The position numbers were made by a program, and so were the translations under genes. Below, in pieces: positions 18,168 through 27,471 of a stretch of 64,000 nt of DNA; the stretch's first letter is position 1, and the number at the start of each line of letters is the position of its first letter. The stretch is from Rhizobium sp. 007. GTDB lineage: Bacteria; Pseudomonadota; Alphaproteobacteria; Rhizobiales; Rhizobiaceae. A model generated the notes under the pieces. That model did not search any database. It was not told the DNA's origin and saw only the letters and a program-made list of their open reading frames with translations. The DNA lies in NCBI RefSeq assembly GCF_015353075.1, contig NZ_CP064188.1, positions 1,612,001 through 1,676,000 of the forward strand, written 5' to 3'.

Positions 18168-19271
18168 ATGCCTGAACAAAAGCCTGCAACACATTATTAC
18201 GTGGTAGATATAGTCAGAATTTATGCTGCTGCATTGGTTCTGCTATTCCACTTTTCAAGCTTCCAGCTTCCGCAAACTAGCGGGCCGGTGTTCGCCTTCC
18301 TCTGGCCATTCGATGGGGTTGGCAGCATTGGCGTTGAGATTTTTTTCGTGATTTCCGGCCTCGTGATCTCCATGAGCGCAGAAAGCGCCAGCGGCATGCA
18401 CGGCGCTCTCCGTTTCATTCACCTGCGCGCCCTTCGAATCCTGCCGGCTTTGTGGATTTCCAGCGTGATCGGCTTTGCGGCCTTATCGCTGGCGGGCCAG
18501 GACATTACGTCTCTCGTCCCTCCCCTCATCCGTTCCTCGGTCCTTTCGCCGGTCGGGCCTTATATCGATGGCGTCGTATGGTCGCTGGTGGTCGAGGCTG
18601 CGTTCTACCTGACCGTCGGGATCACGATCGTCTTTGCGCCGCGTCTTTCTTTGGAAAACCTGGCGAAGATCATTTGCGCCGGAAGCTCGGTCTATCTCGT
18701 GGTATGGTCTGCGGCCTTTCTACTCGACAAGGAGCTGTTTGCGACGCTTTCGCGTTTCCCTTCGAAGGTCTTTCTCATGCGCTACGGCGTATTCTTCGCG
18801 CTGGGCATGTTGCTGTGGGCTCACCTGCGCGGCCATCGCTCCAAAGTCGCGATCGGCGCCCTGCTGCCAGCAGGTTTGATGTGCATTGTCGAGATATTCG
18901 TCGGCAGGGATCTCTTATGGGGCATCGGCACCGGGGCCTGTGTGGTGTGGCTGACGGCCACAGCCTTTATGGTTTTTTGCATCATGCATGCGGACGCATT
19001 CGAAACCCGGTTCACCCATCGGCAGCGGACAATATTCCGATATCTCGGAAGCCTGAGCTACGCACTCTACCTTAATCATTACACGTTCGGCGGCTTGATC
19101 GTCCAATCGCTGGCGACAGTGCTGCCGCCAGTCTCGCGGGTGTCTGTCGGTTTGCTGTTCTGCGCTTCGGTTTGCGCCGTCCTTTTGATGTCCTGTTTCG
19201 TCACGTCCGCAGAAAGGATCGTGAAGAAACCTCTAATGCTGCGGCGTTCGCCGCAATTGGGACCGAGCTGA
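18168..19271 (+). CDS. Membrane O-acyltransferase, acyltransferase-3 (OafA/NodX-like)
   Basis: 367 residues with about ten hydrophobic helices. The N-terminus VVDIVRIYAAALVLLFHF has the Arg and His of the acyltransferase-3 catalytic region, followed by GVEIFFVISGLV, the best conserved family motif. Such proteins transfer acetyl or other acyl groups to sugars of surface polysaccharides or Nod factors. I chose ATG 18168, with GGATGA a few bases upstream; an ATG at 18075 adds 31 AT-rich codons with no family match. The upstream region and first codons are clearly more AT-rich than the surroundings, hinting at foreign origin. Confidence 0.87.
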   Translation: MPEQKPATHYYVVDIVRIYAAALVLLFHFSSFQLPQTSGPVFAFLWPFDGVGSIGVEIFFVISGLVISMSAESASGMHGALRFIHLRALRILPALWISSVIGFAALSLAGQDITSLVPPLIRSSVLSPVGPYIDGVVWSLVVEAAFYLTVGITIVFAPRLSLENLAKIICAGSSVYLVVWSAAFLLDKELFATLSRFPSKVFLMRYGVFFALGMLLWAHLRGHRSKVAIGALLPAGLMCIVEIFVGRDLLWGIGTGACVVWLTATAFMVFCIMHADAFETRFTHRQRTIFRYLGSLSYALYLNHYTFGGLIVQSLATVLPPVSRVSVGLLFCASVCAVLLMSCFVTSAERIVKKPLMLRRSPQLGPS

Positions 19272-19370
19272 GGGATTCGTCTCACTCACGAGAAAATAAC
19301 CAACTGGTGAATTCTTTACTTGAACGCTCAGGTAGAATCGGCAAAACTAAGCGCGCTAATCAATCCCTTC

Positions 19371-21284
19371 ATGGAATTGCCGTCTTTTCGGGCCAGCGTC
19401 CGAACCATACATCTATTTGGAATCAATACCGTGAGCAGCGATGCGTCGATACGCGCGACGAAGCCTTCAGCTTCGCTTGCGCTTGTGAATGCGGCAGGCT
19501 GGGGCAAGGGCCTTTATACGCTGGTCCGCATCACCGTCATGGCCTTTCGTCACCCTTGGCAAGCGGGTTTCGCCATCGGCGCAACCCTCATAGCATCCGC
19601 GTTCCAGCTTCTGATTCCGCGCCTGCTCGGCCAGGCGGTCGACCATACGCAGGTTGCACTGACCGGCGGAGCGGCCGGCCAGCTGGCGCAGGAGGCGCTG
19701 CTGACGACGGCGCTGCTTTTACTCGGTGCCAGCGTGCTACGCGGCGTCTTCACGATGGTTCAGAACTATTACAGCGAAAGCGTCGGCCACCACATGGGCT
19801 ACGAGCTGCGGCTTGCCTGTTACGAGAAGATCCAGCGGCTCTCCTTCAGCTTTCACGACACGGTTCATTCGGGCGATCTGATCACTGTCGGACTGCTCGA
19901 TCTCGAAGGCGTGCGAATGTATTTTTCGACAGCGCTTGTGCGTGTCTTCCTGCTTTCGACGCTGATCGGGATCGGTGCGTACATGCTGATTTCGGCCGAT
20001 GTGGTTCTTGGCCTCCTGGCGCTGAGTTTCGTGCCTTTCGTCGGCTGGCGTTCCTCAGTGACGCAGCTGCGGCTGCGTGCCACGTGGCTCGACCTGCAGG
20101 AGCGGCTTTCGGTGCTGACCCGTATCATGGAGGAGAATCTCGGCGGCATCCGTGTCGTCCGTGCCTTCGCAGCGCAAGACCACGAGCTCTCCAAATTCGA
20201 AAAGGCATCGAAGAATGCGCTGACGCTTGCACACCAGCGTGTCGGTATCCGTGTTGCCAATACCAGCGCCATGACCTTTTCCTTCTTCGCTGCGATGGGC
20301 CTCGTGCTCTGGGTCGGCGGAGAAAAGGTAATAGCCGGCGACATCACCGTCGGCACGCTCGCTTCGTTCTTGACGTTCATGACCATCCTGCAAATGCCGG
20401 TGCGTCAACTCGGCCTGATGGTCAACGCCTTTGCCCGGGCATCGACATGCGGCACGCGCCTCTTCAATCTGCTCGACCTGGAGATCGCCATACGCAATGC
20501 CCCGGATGCGAAGGAATTGAAGGTGTCAGAAGGCACGCTTCGTTTCGAGAATGTCGCCTTCGCTTATCCAAGCTCGGACATGCATCAGGTGCTTCACGGC
20601 GTTTCCTTCGAAGCGCGGCGTGGTGAAACGGTTGGCATCGTCGGCCCGCCGGGCAGCGGCAAATCGACGATTGCCCATTTGATCCCGCGCTTTTATGACG
20701 TGACGAAGGGAAGGATCACGATCGACGGGCAGGATATCCGCAAGGTGACACTGCAATCGCTCCGCCGCGCAGTTGCCGTTGTGCAGCAGGATTCCTTCCT
20801 GTTCACGACAACCATCGAAAACAATATCGCCTATGGCGACCCGTGGGCCAAGGAGCCGCGGATCGAGCGCGCGAGCGAAAGCGCGCAGCTGCACAACTAT
20901 GTCCTCGGCTTGCCGACAGGCTACGGCACGGTGGTCGGCGAACGCGGCATTTCGCTATCCGGCGGCCAGCGCCAGCGCCTTTCGATCGCGCGCGCGCTGA
21001 TGCTGAGGCCGGCAGTGATGGTATTTGACGACTCGACGGCGGCGATCGACGCTGCCACCGAACAGCGCATCCGCGCCGCCATGCGCAAATACGCCGCCGA
21101 CCGCGTGACGATCATCGTCGCCCACCGGCTGAGTTCGCTGATGCATGCCGACCAGATCCTCTTCGTCGAAGACGGCTGCATCGTCGAGCGCGGCACGCAT
21201 GAGGAGTTGCTGGCCGCCGGCGGCCGGTACAAGGCACTTTACGACTTGCAGGTGCGGCCGGGCGACGACGCTTTGAGCGCGTAA
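19371..21284 (+). CDS. ABC exporter half, TMD-NBD fusion with non-catalytic Walker B
   Basis: About 637 residues: six transmembrane helices (about 60-330) and an NBD (about 390-625). Walker A is GPPGSGKST, the signature is ISLSGGQRQRLS, and Walker B reads VMVFDDSTAAID, so the catalytic Glu is replaced by Asp. This is the usual pattern of the degenerate half of a heterodimeric exporter, and the adjacent gene supplies the complementary half. The start is unsure: TTG 19320, ATG 19371 and GTG 19431 are all in frame and upstream of the first helix; only the last has a fair ribosome binding site (TTGGA). The substrate is unknown. Confidence 0.88.
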   Translation: MELPSFRASVRTIHLFGINTVSSDASIRATKPSASLALVNAAGWGKGLYTLVRITVMAFRHPWQAGFAIGATLIASAFQLLIPRLLGQAVDHTQVALTGGAAGQLAQEALLTTALLLLGASVLRGVFTMVQNYYSESVGHHMGYELRLACYEKIQRLSFSFHDTVHSGDLITVGLLDLEGVRMYFSTALVRVFLLSTLIGIGAYMLISADVVLGLLALSFVPFVGWRSSVTQLRLRATWLDLQERLSVLTRIMEENLGGIRVVRAFAAQDHELSKFEKASKNALTLAHQRVGIRVANTSAMTFSFFAAMGLVLWVGGEKVIAGDITVGTLASFLTFMTILQMPVRQLGLMVNAFARASTCGTRLFNLLDLEIAIRNAPDAKELKVSEGTLRFENVAFAYPSSDMHQVLHGVSFEARRGETVGIVGPPGSGKSTIAHLIPRFYDVTKGRITIDGQDIRKVTLQSLRRAVAVVQQDSFLFTTTIENNIAYGDPWAKEPRIERASESAQLHNYVLGLPTGYGTVVGERGISLSGGQRQRLSIARALMLRPAVMVFDDSTAAIDAATEQRIRAAMRKYAADRVTIIVAHRLSSLMHADQILFVEDGCIVERGTHEELLAAGGRYKALYDLQVRPGDDALSA

Positions 21285-21307
21285 GAAACCGGCGCAGGGA
21301 GGACTTC

Positions 21308-23206
21308 ATGGCCGAGGAACTGGAAACCGAACGTTCCGACGTTCGCGAGGACGGACGCCGTCCGCCGCGGGCGGTCGTCGGCTCGCATCGCATTGAAGAG
21401 GAAATGTTCGGAAAGGCCTTCGACGGCAACATCGTCAAGCGCATCTGGGCTTTTGTCGAGCCATATCGCACGCAAGTCATGTGGTCGGTCGTAGCCGTGC
21501 TCGCCTTCACGGCGATGCAGCTGTTGATCCCCCTGATCATCCGCTACGCGATCGACCACGGCATGCAGCCGGGCGGGGATCGTTCCGCCCTCCTCTATTC
21601 GATCATCGCGTTTGTGATCGTGATCCTGATCAATTATGCGGCGAGCTACGCCCAGGAGACGCTGGTCGGCAACGTCGCCGAAGAGGTGCTCTTCGACATC
21701 CGCAAGGCAATGTTCTCCCATCTCCAGCGGGTCTCGCTTTCCTTCATGGACAAGACGGAGGTCGGACGGCTGATGTCGCGTCTTCAAGGCGACGTGAACT
21801 CCATGCAGGAGTTTCTCGAGACGTCAGTGCTTTCCGTCGGCGATATCGCCCTACTCTTCGGCATCGTTTTCGTGATGCTCTATCTCGACTTCAGGCTTGG
21901 CCTGCTGACGCTCTCCGTCTTGCCTGTCCTCTTCATCGTCCGTCTCTTCTGGCTGCCGCTGGCGCGCAAATCCTTCATGGCGGCGCACGAGACGAACTCG
22001 GTTGCGGCTGGTGCGCTTGCCGAGGCAATCCACGGCGTCCGCGCCGTGCAGAGCATGGATCGCCAGGGCGTCAATTTCACGCTCTATGACGACAAGGCGC
22101 ACGCGAACCTCAAGACGCATCTGACGGCCGCCCGCTATGCACAGGTGATGGTACCGATCGTTGATTCTTTGACCGGCGTAGCAATGGCTCTCGTTATCGT
22201 CGTCGGCGGGGCGCGCGTCCTGAACCAGGCTCTCGATGTCGGGGTGCTCGTTGCCTTCCTCTTCTACATCCAGCGTTTCTTCGATCCGATCCGCTCGCTG
22301 ACGCTGCAATATTCCGTCATGCAGCGCGCCATGGCGTCGGGTCAGAGACTGACGGAGGTTCTCGATGTCCCGGTAGAGATCAAGGATGCACCGAACGCCA
22401 TGGCGCTTTCGAAAGACATGGACGGTTCAGTCGAATTCCGCGACGTCGTCTTCGGCTACAATCCGAAGCACCCGGTGCTGAAGCAGGTGAGCTTCAAGGT
22501 GAACCCCGGCGAAACAGTCGCCCTCGTCGGCCCGACCGGCTCAGGCAAATCGAGCTGTATGTCGTTGATCCACCGGTTTTATGATGTGCAGCAGGGCCAG
22601 GTTTTGGTCGGAGGGCATGATGTACGCCAGCTGACGCAGGATTCACTCGGCGATCAGATCGCCATGGTATTGCAGGAACCTTTCCTTTTCACCGGTAGCG
22701 TCTTCGACAACATTCGCTATCACAAGACAGAGGCGACGCGCGAACAGGTGATCGAAGCCGCCAAGGCCGTGGGTGCTCACGACTTCATCATGCGCCTGCC
22801 CGAAGGTTACGACAGCGTGCTCGGCGAGCGCGGCGGCAACCTGTCGCTCGGCCAGCGGCAGCTGCTCAGTTTCGCTCGTGCGCTCGTTGCCGATGCAAAG
22901 ATCCTGGTGCTCGATGAAGCGACGGCGAATATCGACAGCTACACGGAAATGCTGATCCAGAAGGCGCTGGTTAAACTTCTCGAAAACCGCACCGGCCTCG
23001 TCATCGCCCACCGGCTGGCGACGATCCGGGAGGCCGACCGTATCATCGTCCTGCAAAATGGCGAGCTCATCGAAAGCGGCGATCACCGGCAGCTGATGAC
23101 GAACGGCAAACTCTATTCGCGGCTCTACAATCTGAACTATGCCTCCTTCGACGATATTCCGGAGGAGGTTTTGGAAGAGACGGCCCTCAGCAGTTCGACG
23201 ACGTGA
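21308..23206 (+). CDS. ABC exporter half, TMD-NBD fusion with catalytic Walker B
   Basis: 632 residues, with the same TMD-NBD layout as its neighbour 23 bp upstream. Walker A is GPTGSGKSS, Walker B is ILVLDEATANID with the catalytic Glu, and the signature reads NLSLGQRQ instead of LSGGQ. It therefore complements the upstream half: the intact Walker B here faces the intact signature there, while the altered signature here faces the altered Walker B there. Such pairs form asymmetric multidrug or lipid exporters of the LmrCD/TM287-288 kind. The first 40 residues are a charged cytoplasmic extension. The 3' end is 10 bp from the converging oxidoreductase gene. Confidence 0.9.
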   Translation: MAEELETERSDVREDGRRPPRAVVGSHRIEEEMFGKAFDGNIVKRIWAFVEPYRTQVMWSVVAVLAFTAMQLLIPLIIRYAIDHGMQPGGDRSALLYSIIAFVIVILINYAASYAQETLVGNVAEEVLFDIRKAMFSHLQRVSLSFMDKTEVGRLMSRLQGDVNSMQEFLETSVLSVGDIALLFGIVFVMLYLDFRLGLLTLSVLPVLFIVRLFWLPLARKSFMAAHETNSVAAGALAEAIHGVRAVQSMDRQGVNFTLYDDKAHANLKTHLTAARYAQVMVPIVDSLTGVAMALVIVVGGARVLNQALDVGVLVAFLFYIQRFFDPIRSLTLQYSVMQRAMASGQRLTEVLDVPVEIKDAPNAMALSKDMDGSVEFRDVVFGYNPKHPVLKQVSFKVNPGETVALVGPTGSGKSSCMSLIHRFYDVQQGQVLVGGHDVRQLTQDSLGDQIAMVLQEPFLFTGSVFDNIRYHKTEATREQVIEAAKAVGAHDFIMRLPEGYDSVLGERGGNLSLGQRQLLSFARALVADAKILVLDEATANIDSYTEMLIQKALVKLLENRTGLVIAHRLATIREADRIIVLQNGELIESGDHRQLMTNGKLYSRLYNLNYASFDDIPEEVLEETALSSSTT

Positions 23207-23216
23207 CCGCAACTGT

Positions 23217-24311
23217 CTAACGACGACGCTCCCCGGCAGCCACCGTGTCATATTGTCCGCCTTGAGCGGCGATGATCAGGGCGGGCAGGCTGGCGGCGGA
23301 GTTGCGCGCGTGGTCGATGACCTCTTGGAGACTGGCGGCATGCCGGAAGGATGGCTCCTGTCCGACGCCGGTCCTCACGGCCTCGGCGAACCGCTCGAAG
23401 TTCGTCGCAACGGGTTCAACCTGCACCCGCCGCCAGATCGCCTTGTCGGCATCCGCGCCGGCGCAGATTCTAAGCGTCGCGCCGTTCGGCGTGTCGGTGA
23501 CTTCGATTGCCCCCCTGTCGCCGTGGACCCGCAGCCGTAGTTCGTTCAGGTGTCCAGTCGCCCAGCGGCTGGCATGGATGACGCCCAGAGCGCCGTTCTG
23601 CAGCTCGGCCATCATCACGAAGCTGTCGTTGGCGTCGAGCTCGTATTCGCCAATCCTGTTACCCGGCGCCTTTTCGAAGGTCTTCAGTTGCGCAGCCGCG
23701 GTCTTGATATCGCTTCCCGCCCCGTAAACCACGAAATCGAGGATATGAATGCCAATGTCCCCGAGAACGCCGTTCGACCCATGCTTGCTCGACAGGCGCC
23801 AGAGCCATTGCGGCTGCGTCGTCCAGTCGCCCCAGGCCTTCGACACGAGCCAGCTCTGAAGGTAGGAAGCCTCGAAGTGCCGGATCTGACCGATATCGCC
23901 GTTCAGCACCATTTGCCGAGCCTTCTGCAGCGGAGCGACATTGCGATAGGTGAGGTTCACCATCGTCATCTGCTTCGACCTCTCGGCGGCGTCGGCCATT
24001 TCTGCAGCCTGGGCGAAATTCTCAGCCAGCGGCTTTTCGCAGAAGACATGTTTGCCGGCTGCAAGCAGGGCCAAGGTCGTGGCATAGTGCACGCGGTCCG
24101 GCGTGACATTGGTCGCTGCGTCGAATTCGCCCCAGGCAAGCGCATCCTCCAGTGAATTGAAGGTGAGCGGAATATTGTGCCGGGCGGCAAAGGCGCGCAG
24201 GCGCACATCATCACTATCGACCGCCGCGACGATCTCCACGCCTGCGATCTCCGAGAAACTCGTGGCATGGGTGTTCGCCCACCAGCCAGTGCCAAGTATG
24301 ATCAGCTTCAT
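23217..24311 (-). CDS. Gfo/Idh/MocA oxidoreductase, ThuB paralogue
   Basis: 364 residues. The N-terminal NAD(P)-binding fold starts with LIILGTGWWANTHA, and the conserved FCEKPLAEN (EKP motif with the catalytic Lys) lies near residue 95. The C-terminal substrate domain has GDIGIHILDF and ANDSFVMMAELQNGALGVIH. It is closely similar along its length to the next gene upstream (24457-25572, thuB): both share YLQSWLVS, KPLAEN and SRWATGHLNEL-like segments, so this is a tandem duplicate. The start has a good ribosome binding site (GGAGG, 5 bp away). It is probably a sugar or keto-sugar dehydrogenase of the thu locus, but its substrate may differ from that of thuB. Confidence 0.85.
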   Translation of the reverse strand: MKLIILGTGWWANTHATSFSEIAGVEIVAAVDSDDVRLRAFAARHNIPLTFNSLEDALAWGEFDAATNVTPDRVHYATTLALLAAGKHVFCEKPLAENFAQAAEMADAAERSKQMTMVNLTYRNVAPLQKARQMVLNGDIGQIRHFEASYLQSWLVSKAWGDWTTQPQWLWRLSSKHGSNGVLGDIGIHILDFVVYGAGSDIKTAAAQLKTFEKAPGNRIGEYELDANDSFVMMAELQNGALGVIHASRWATGHLNELRLRVHGDRGAIEVTDTPNGATLRICAGADADKAIWRRVQVEPVATNFERFAEAVRTGVGQEPSFRHAASLQEVIDHARNSAASLPALIIAAQGGQYDTVAAGERRR

Positions 24312-24408
24312 TGTTGCCTCCTTGTGCTTGCACCCGACCAGACGGGCACGTTGGCATTTGCGCCCGGCCCTCGGTCATGCTTCATCAAGGCGGGACTTCA
24401 ACATCCGG

Positions 24409-24437
24409 CCATACGGCCCTTTGGACGGGCCGCATGG
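24409..24437 (-). terminator. Strong intercistronic stem-loop between thuB and its paralogue
   Basis: An 11-bp stem with one G-T wobble position (CCATACGGCCC at 24409-24419, GGGCCGCATGG at 24427-24437) around a 7-nt loop, starting 20 bases after the thuB stop on the minus strand. No T run follows, so it may stabilise the upstream mRNA or attenuate the downstream paralogue rather than act as a full terminator. Confidence 0.5.
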
Positions 24438-24456
24438 GGCTTCGTGCGGCAAGCGC

Positions 24457-25572
24457 TTAAACCGCGATCGGCAGCACCTCCACGTTGCCGGCGCCTTCCG
24501 GTCCGGGCGTCATGCCGACCTCCTCCGACAGCAGATTGAGCTCACGGCGCTCCTTTTCCGAGACGATCGCGAGATCGATGACCTTCTGCAGGTTAGCGGC
24601 ATGACGGAAATTCGGATCAAGCTGCTTGCCGGTCGCGACCGCTTCGACAAAACGCTGATAGTTGGTCGGCACCGGCGCAACATCGATATCGGCCCAGGTC
24701 GCCGTCTCGATGTTCTCATCAAAGCAGCCGCGCAGCTGCGAGCCGTTCGGCCGGTGAATGACCTCGAGGCTGCCCCGTTCACCGTAGATGCGAAGCTTCA
24801 GCTCATTGAGATGACCCGTCGCCCAGCGGGTCGCGTGAATGACGCCGAGCGCACCATTGGCGAAGTCGACAGACATCGTGAAGCTGTCGTTGGCATCGAG
24901 CAGATACTCGCCGATCTGGCCACCTGGCGCCTTGTTGAAGGTCTTGAGCCGCGCAAAGACGTGGTCGATATCGGTTGCCGCGCCATAGGCGGCGAAGTCG
25001 AGGATATGGATGCCGACATCGCCAAGCACACCGTTCGAGCCGTGACCGGTCGAAAGCCGCCAGAGCCAGCGCGATTCCGTGCGCCAATCCCCCCAGGCCC
25101 GCGACACCAGCCAGCTCTGCAGATAGGATGCTTCAACATGCTTGATCGTACCGAGTTCACCGGCGAGCACCATCTCGCGAGCCCGCTGCAGCGGCGCGAC
25201 GTTGCGATAGGTGAGGTTGACCATATTGATCACTCCGGCCGTCTCCGCGGCAGTCGTCATCTCCAGAGCGTCAGCGTAGTTTTCGGCCAGCGGCTTTTCG
25301 CAGAAGACGTGCTTGCCGGCGGCAATCAGCGCCATCGTCGTCGGATGATGGATTCGGTCTGGGGTTACATTGGTGGCGGCATCGAAATCTCCCCAGGCGA
25401 TTGCTTCCTCAAGCGCGAGGAAACGTTTCTCAATGCCGAAATGATCGGAAAATTCGGCAAGGCGTGACGGATCAGTGTCGACAGCGCCGACGACCTCGAC
25501 GCCTTCGATCAATTTGAAATGACTGACCTGGCTCTTCGCCATCGAGCCTGTACCAAGAACAAGAAGTCTCAT
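24457..25572 (-). CDS. thuB: ThuB, Gfo/Idh/MocA-family sugar dehydrogenase
   Basis: 371 residues with NAD-binding LLVLGTGSMAKSQV at the N-terminus, VFCEKPLAEN near residue 96, GDVGIHILDF near 187 and LDANDSFTMSVDF near 230. It directly follows thuA (10 bp apart), the order known for Sinorhizobium thuEFGKAB. ThuA and ThuB are needed for catabolism of trehalose and related disaccharides taken up by ThuEFGK, and work on relatives points to oxidation to 3-keto-disaccharides; I recall this rather than see it. I chose ATG 25572, since the frame open to 25674 only adds sequence inside thuA. Confidence 0.88.
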   Translation of the reverse strand: MRLLVLGTGSMAKSQVSHFKLIEGVEVVGAVDTDPSRLAEFSDHFGIEKRFLALEEAIAWGDFDAATNVTPDRIHHPTTMALIAAGKHVFCEKPLAENYADALEMTTAAETAGVINMVNLTYRNVAPLQRAREMVLAGELGTIKHVEASYLQSWLVSRAWGDWRTESRWLWRLSTGHGSNGVLGDVGIHILDFAAYGAATDIDHVFARLKTFNKAPGGQIGEYLLDANDSFTMSVDFANGALGVIHATRWATGHLNELKLRIYGERGSLEVIHRPNGSQLRGCFDENIETATWADIDVAPVPTNYQRFVEAVATGKQLDPNFRHAANLQKVIDLAIVSEKERRELNLLSEEVGMTPGPEGAGNVEVLPIAV

Positions 25573-25582
25573 CCTTGCCCCC

Positions 25583-26368
25583 TCAGCGATAACCGGCTTC
25601 GCCGGCCTGGTGCAATTTCGGGCCGCGCTCCACAATCGGTTCGTGCGCCTTCTCCACCGGAACGTTCGGGGCATCGGTGATGGTCTTGAGGTCGCCCTGC
25701 GGGTTATGAGCCCATTTGACAGCGTTGATCAGCACCTTGCGGATATTGGGGTCGTGATAGGTCGGATAGGTCTCGTGACCGGGACGGAAATAGAAGATGT
25801 TGCCCGCCCCACGCCGCCAGGTCATCCCGGACCGGAACACCTCACCGCCCTGGAACCAGGAGATGAACACTGTTTCCAGCGGCTCGGGAACCGAAAACTG
25901 TTCGCCGTACATCTCCTCGTTTTCAAGGACGAAGTTCTCCTCAAGGCCGGCAGCGATCGGATGGCGCGGATTGATGGTCCACAGCCGCTCGCGTTCGCCT
26001 GCCTCGCGCCATTTCAGCGCGCAGGGTGTTCCCATCAGCCGCTTGAAGATCTTCGAAAAATGTCCGGAATGAAGCACCAGCAGGCCCATGCCTTCCCAGA
26101 CCCGCTTGGCGACGCGTTCGACCACTTCGTCGGAGACTGCGCCATGATCCTTGTGGCCCCACCAGGTGAGGACATCGGTTTCGGCAAGCCGCGCTTCCGA
26201 CAGGCCGTGCTCCGGCTCCTGCAGCGTCGCGGTCGTCGCCCTGATTGCCGGGTCGCTGTTCAGCGCAGCGGCAATCGTGGTGTGCATGCCTTCGGGATAA
26301 ATTTCCCTGACGACGGCATTGGTGTTCTCATGGATGTTTTCACCCCAGACAATGGTGCGAATAGGCAC
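25583..26368 (-). CDS. thuA: ThuA trehalose utilisation protein
   Basis: 261 residues with the ThuA signature (IVWGENIHENTN at the N-terminus, LTWWGHKDHGAV near residue 68, LLVLHSGHFSKIF near 95), a class-I glutamine-amidotransferase-like fold without the catalytic Cys. It starts at GTG 26368 after GGAGT. It works with ThuB in the breakdown of trehalose, maltose and related disaccharides after import. Histidines in the HSGHF and RPGHETYPTYHD segments may be metal or substrate ligands, which is inference from family conservation. Confidence 0.9.
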   Translation of the reverse strand: MPIRTIVWGENIHENTNAVVREIYPEGMHTTIAAALNSDPAIRATTATLQEPEHGLSEARLAETDVLTWWGHKDHGAVSDEVVERVAKRVWEGMGLLVLHSGHFSKIFKRLMGTPCALKWREAGERERLWTINPRHPIAAGLEENFVLENEEMYGEQFSVPEPLETVFISWFQGGEVFRSGMTWRRGAGNIFYFRPGHETYPTYHDPNIRKVLINAVKWAHNPQGDLKTITDAPNVPVEKAHEPIVERGPKLHQAGEAGYR

Positions 26369-26433
26369 GGTCGTTACTCCTTGCGATGTGAAGAGGACCG
26401 AGCCTGGGAGGTGGATCGATCCTTGGTGGATAG

Positions 26434-27459
26434 TCAGGCAGCGCGCATGGATGCCTTCGCAAGCGCGCGGCCAGATTGGTCAAAACGGTGTATGTGGCCG
26501 GCTACTGGCGCAACGCCGAGCTTCTGGCCCGGCTCATGGCCGGAAACGCCGGTCTCACGCACGATCAGCGGCTCATCTGCACCGATGTCCAGATAGACAA
26601 AGCTGTCGGAACCGAGGATCTCCGAATGAATGACGGTTCCGTTCCAGACTGCCGCTTGCGGCGTGATCCGGATATGCTCTGCACGCACGCCGATCGTATG
26701 GGTATTATAGGGCTGCGCCAGGCCGCCGGACAGGAAATTCATCTTCGGCGAGCCAATGAAGCCGGCAACGAAGATTGAATTCGGGCTCTCGTAAAGCTCA
26801 AGCGGCGTGCCGATCTGCTCGACAACGCCGTCCCTCAGCACGCAGATACGGTCGGCAAGCGTCATGGCCTCAACCTGATCGTGCGTCACATAGATCATCG
26901 TCGTGTTGTGCATGCTGCGGTGCAGCTTGGCGATCTCCAGCCTTGTCGCCACGCGCAGGGCGGCATCGAGGTTCGACAGCGGCTCATCGAAGAGGAAGAC
27001 CTTGGGATCGCGAACGATCGCCCGGCCGATCGCGACGCGCTGACGCTGCCCGCCCGATAGCTGACGCGGCAGACGGTCCAGATAGGGCGATAGCTGCAGC
27101 ATGCCGGCGGCTTGCTCCACCCTATGCCGGCATTCATCCTTCGTCCGTCCCGCAAGCTTCATGCCGAAGGCCATATTGTCGAAAACCGTCATATGGGGAT
27201 AAAGCGCATAGGATTGGAACACCATGGCGATCCCTCGCTTCGACGGCGCACGCTGGTTTACCACCTCGTCATCGAAGGAGAGCGTGCCGGACGTAATGTC
27301 CTCAAGGCCCGAGATGAGGCGCAGCAGCGTTGATTTGCCACATCCGGAGGGACCGACGAAGACCATGAACTCGCCGCGGCGGATGTCCATCGTAACACCC
27401 TTGATGACCTCGAAGGCGCCGAAGCTCTTGCGGATATTGTCTAGGCGTATCTGTGCCAA
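26434..27459 (-). CDS. thuK: ThuK sugar ABC transporter ATPase
   Basis: A 341-residue cytoplasmic ATPase of the MalK/UgpC type. It has Walker A GPSGCGKST (residue 37), signature LSGGQRQRVAIGRA (134), Walker B VFLFDEPLSNLD (154) and the switch His in YVTHDQVEAMTLADR. A C-terminal TOBE regulatory domain follows (GVRAEHIRI near 264), slightly shorter than in MalK. It powers import through ThuF and ThuG. It lies 12 bp after thuG and 65 bp before thuA in one operon. Confidence 0.9.
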   Translation of the reverse strand: MAQIRLDNIRKSFGAFEVIKGVTMDIRRGEFMVFVGPSGCGKSTLLRLISGLEDITSGTLSFDDEVVNQRAPSKRGIAMVFQSYALYPHMTVFDNMAFGMKLAGRTKDECRHRVEQAAGMLQLSPYLDRLPRQLSGGQRQRVAIGRAIVRDPKVFLFDEPLSNLDAALRVATRLEIAKLHRSMHNTTMIYVTHDQVEAMTLADRICVLRDGVVEQIGTPLELYESPNSIFVAGFIGSPKMNFLSGGLAQPYNTHTIGVRAEHIRITPQAAVWNGTVIHSEILGSDSFVYLDIGADEPLIVRETGVSGHEPGQKLGVAPVAGHIHRFDQSGRALAKASMRAA

Positions 27460-27471
27460 TGGTCTACTCCC

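Noticed and set aside
19172..20626. Plus-strand 484-codon frame over the first ABC exporter half
   Set aside because: Out-of-frame shadow, Arg/Ala/Cys-rich and without any known motif, while the exporter frame has all ABC motifs.
24103..25467. Plus-strand open frame across both Gfo/Idh/MocA genes
   Set aside because: Antisense of two clearly coding genes, with the repeated segments simply reflecting their duplication.
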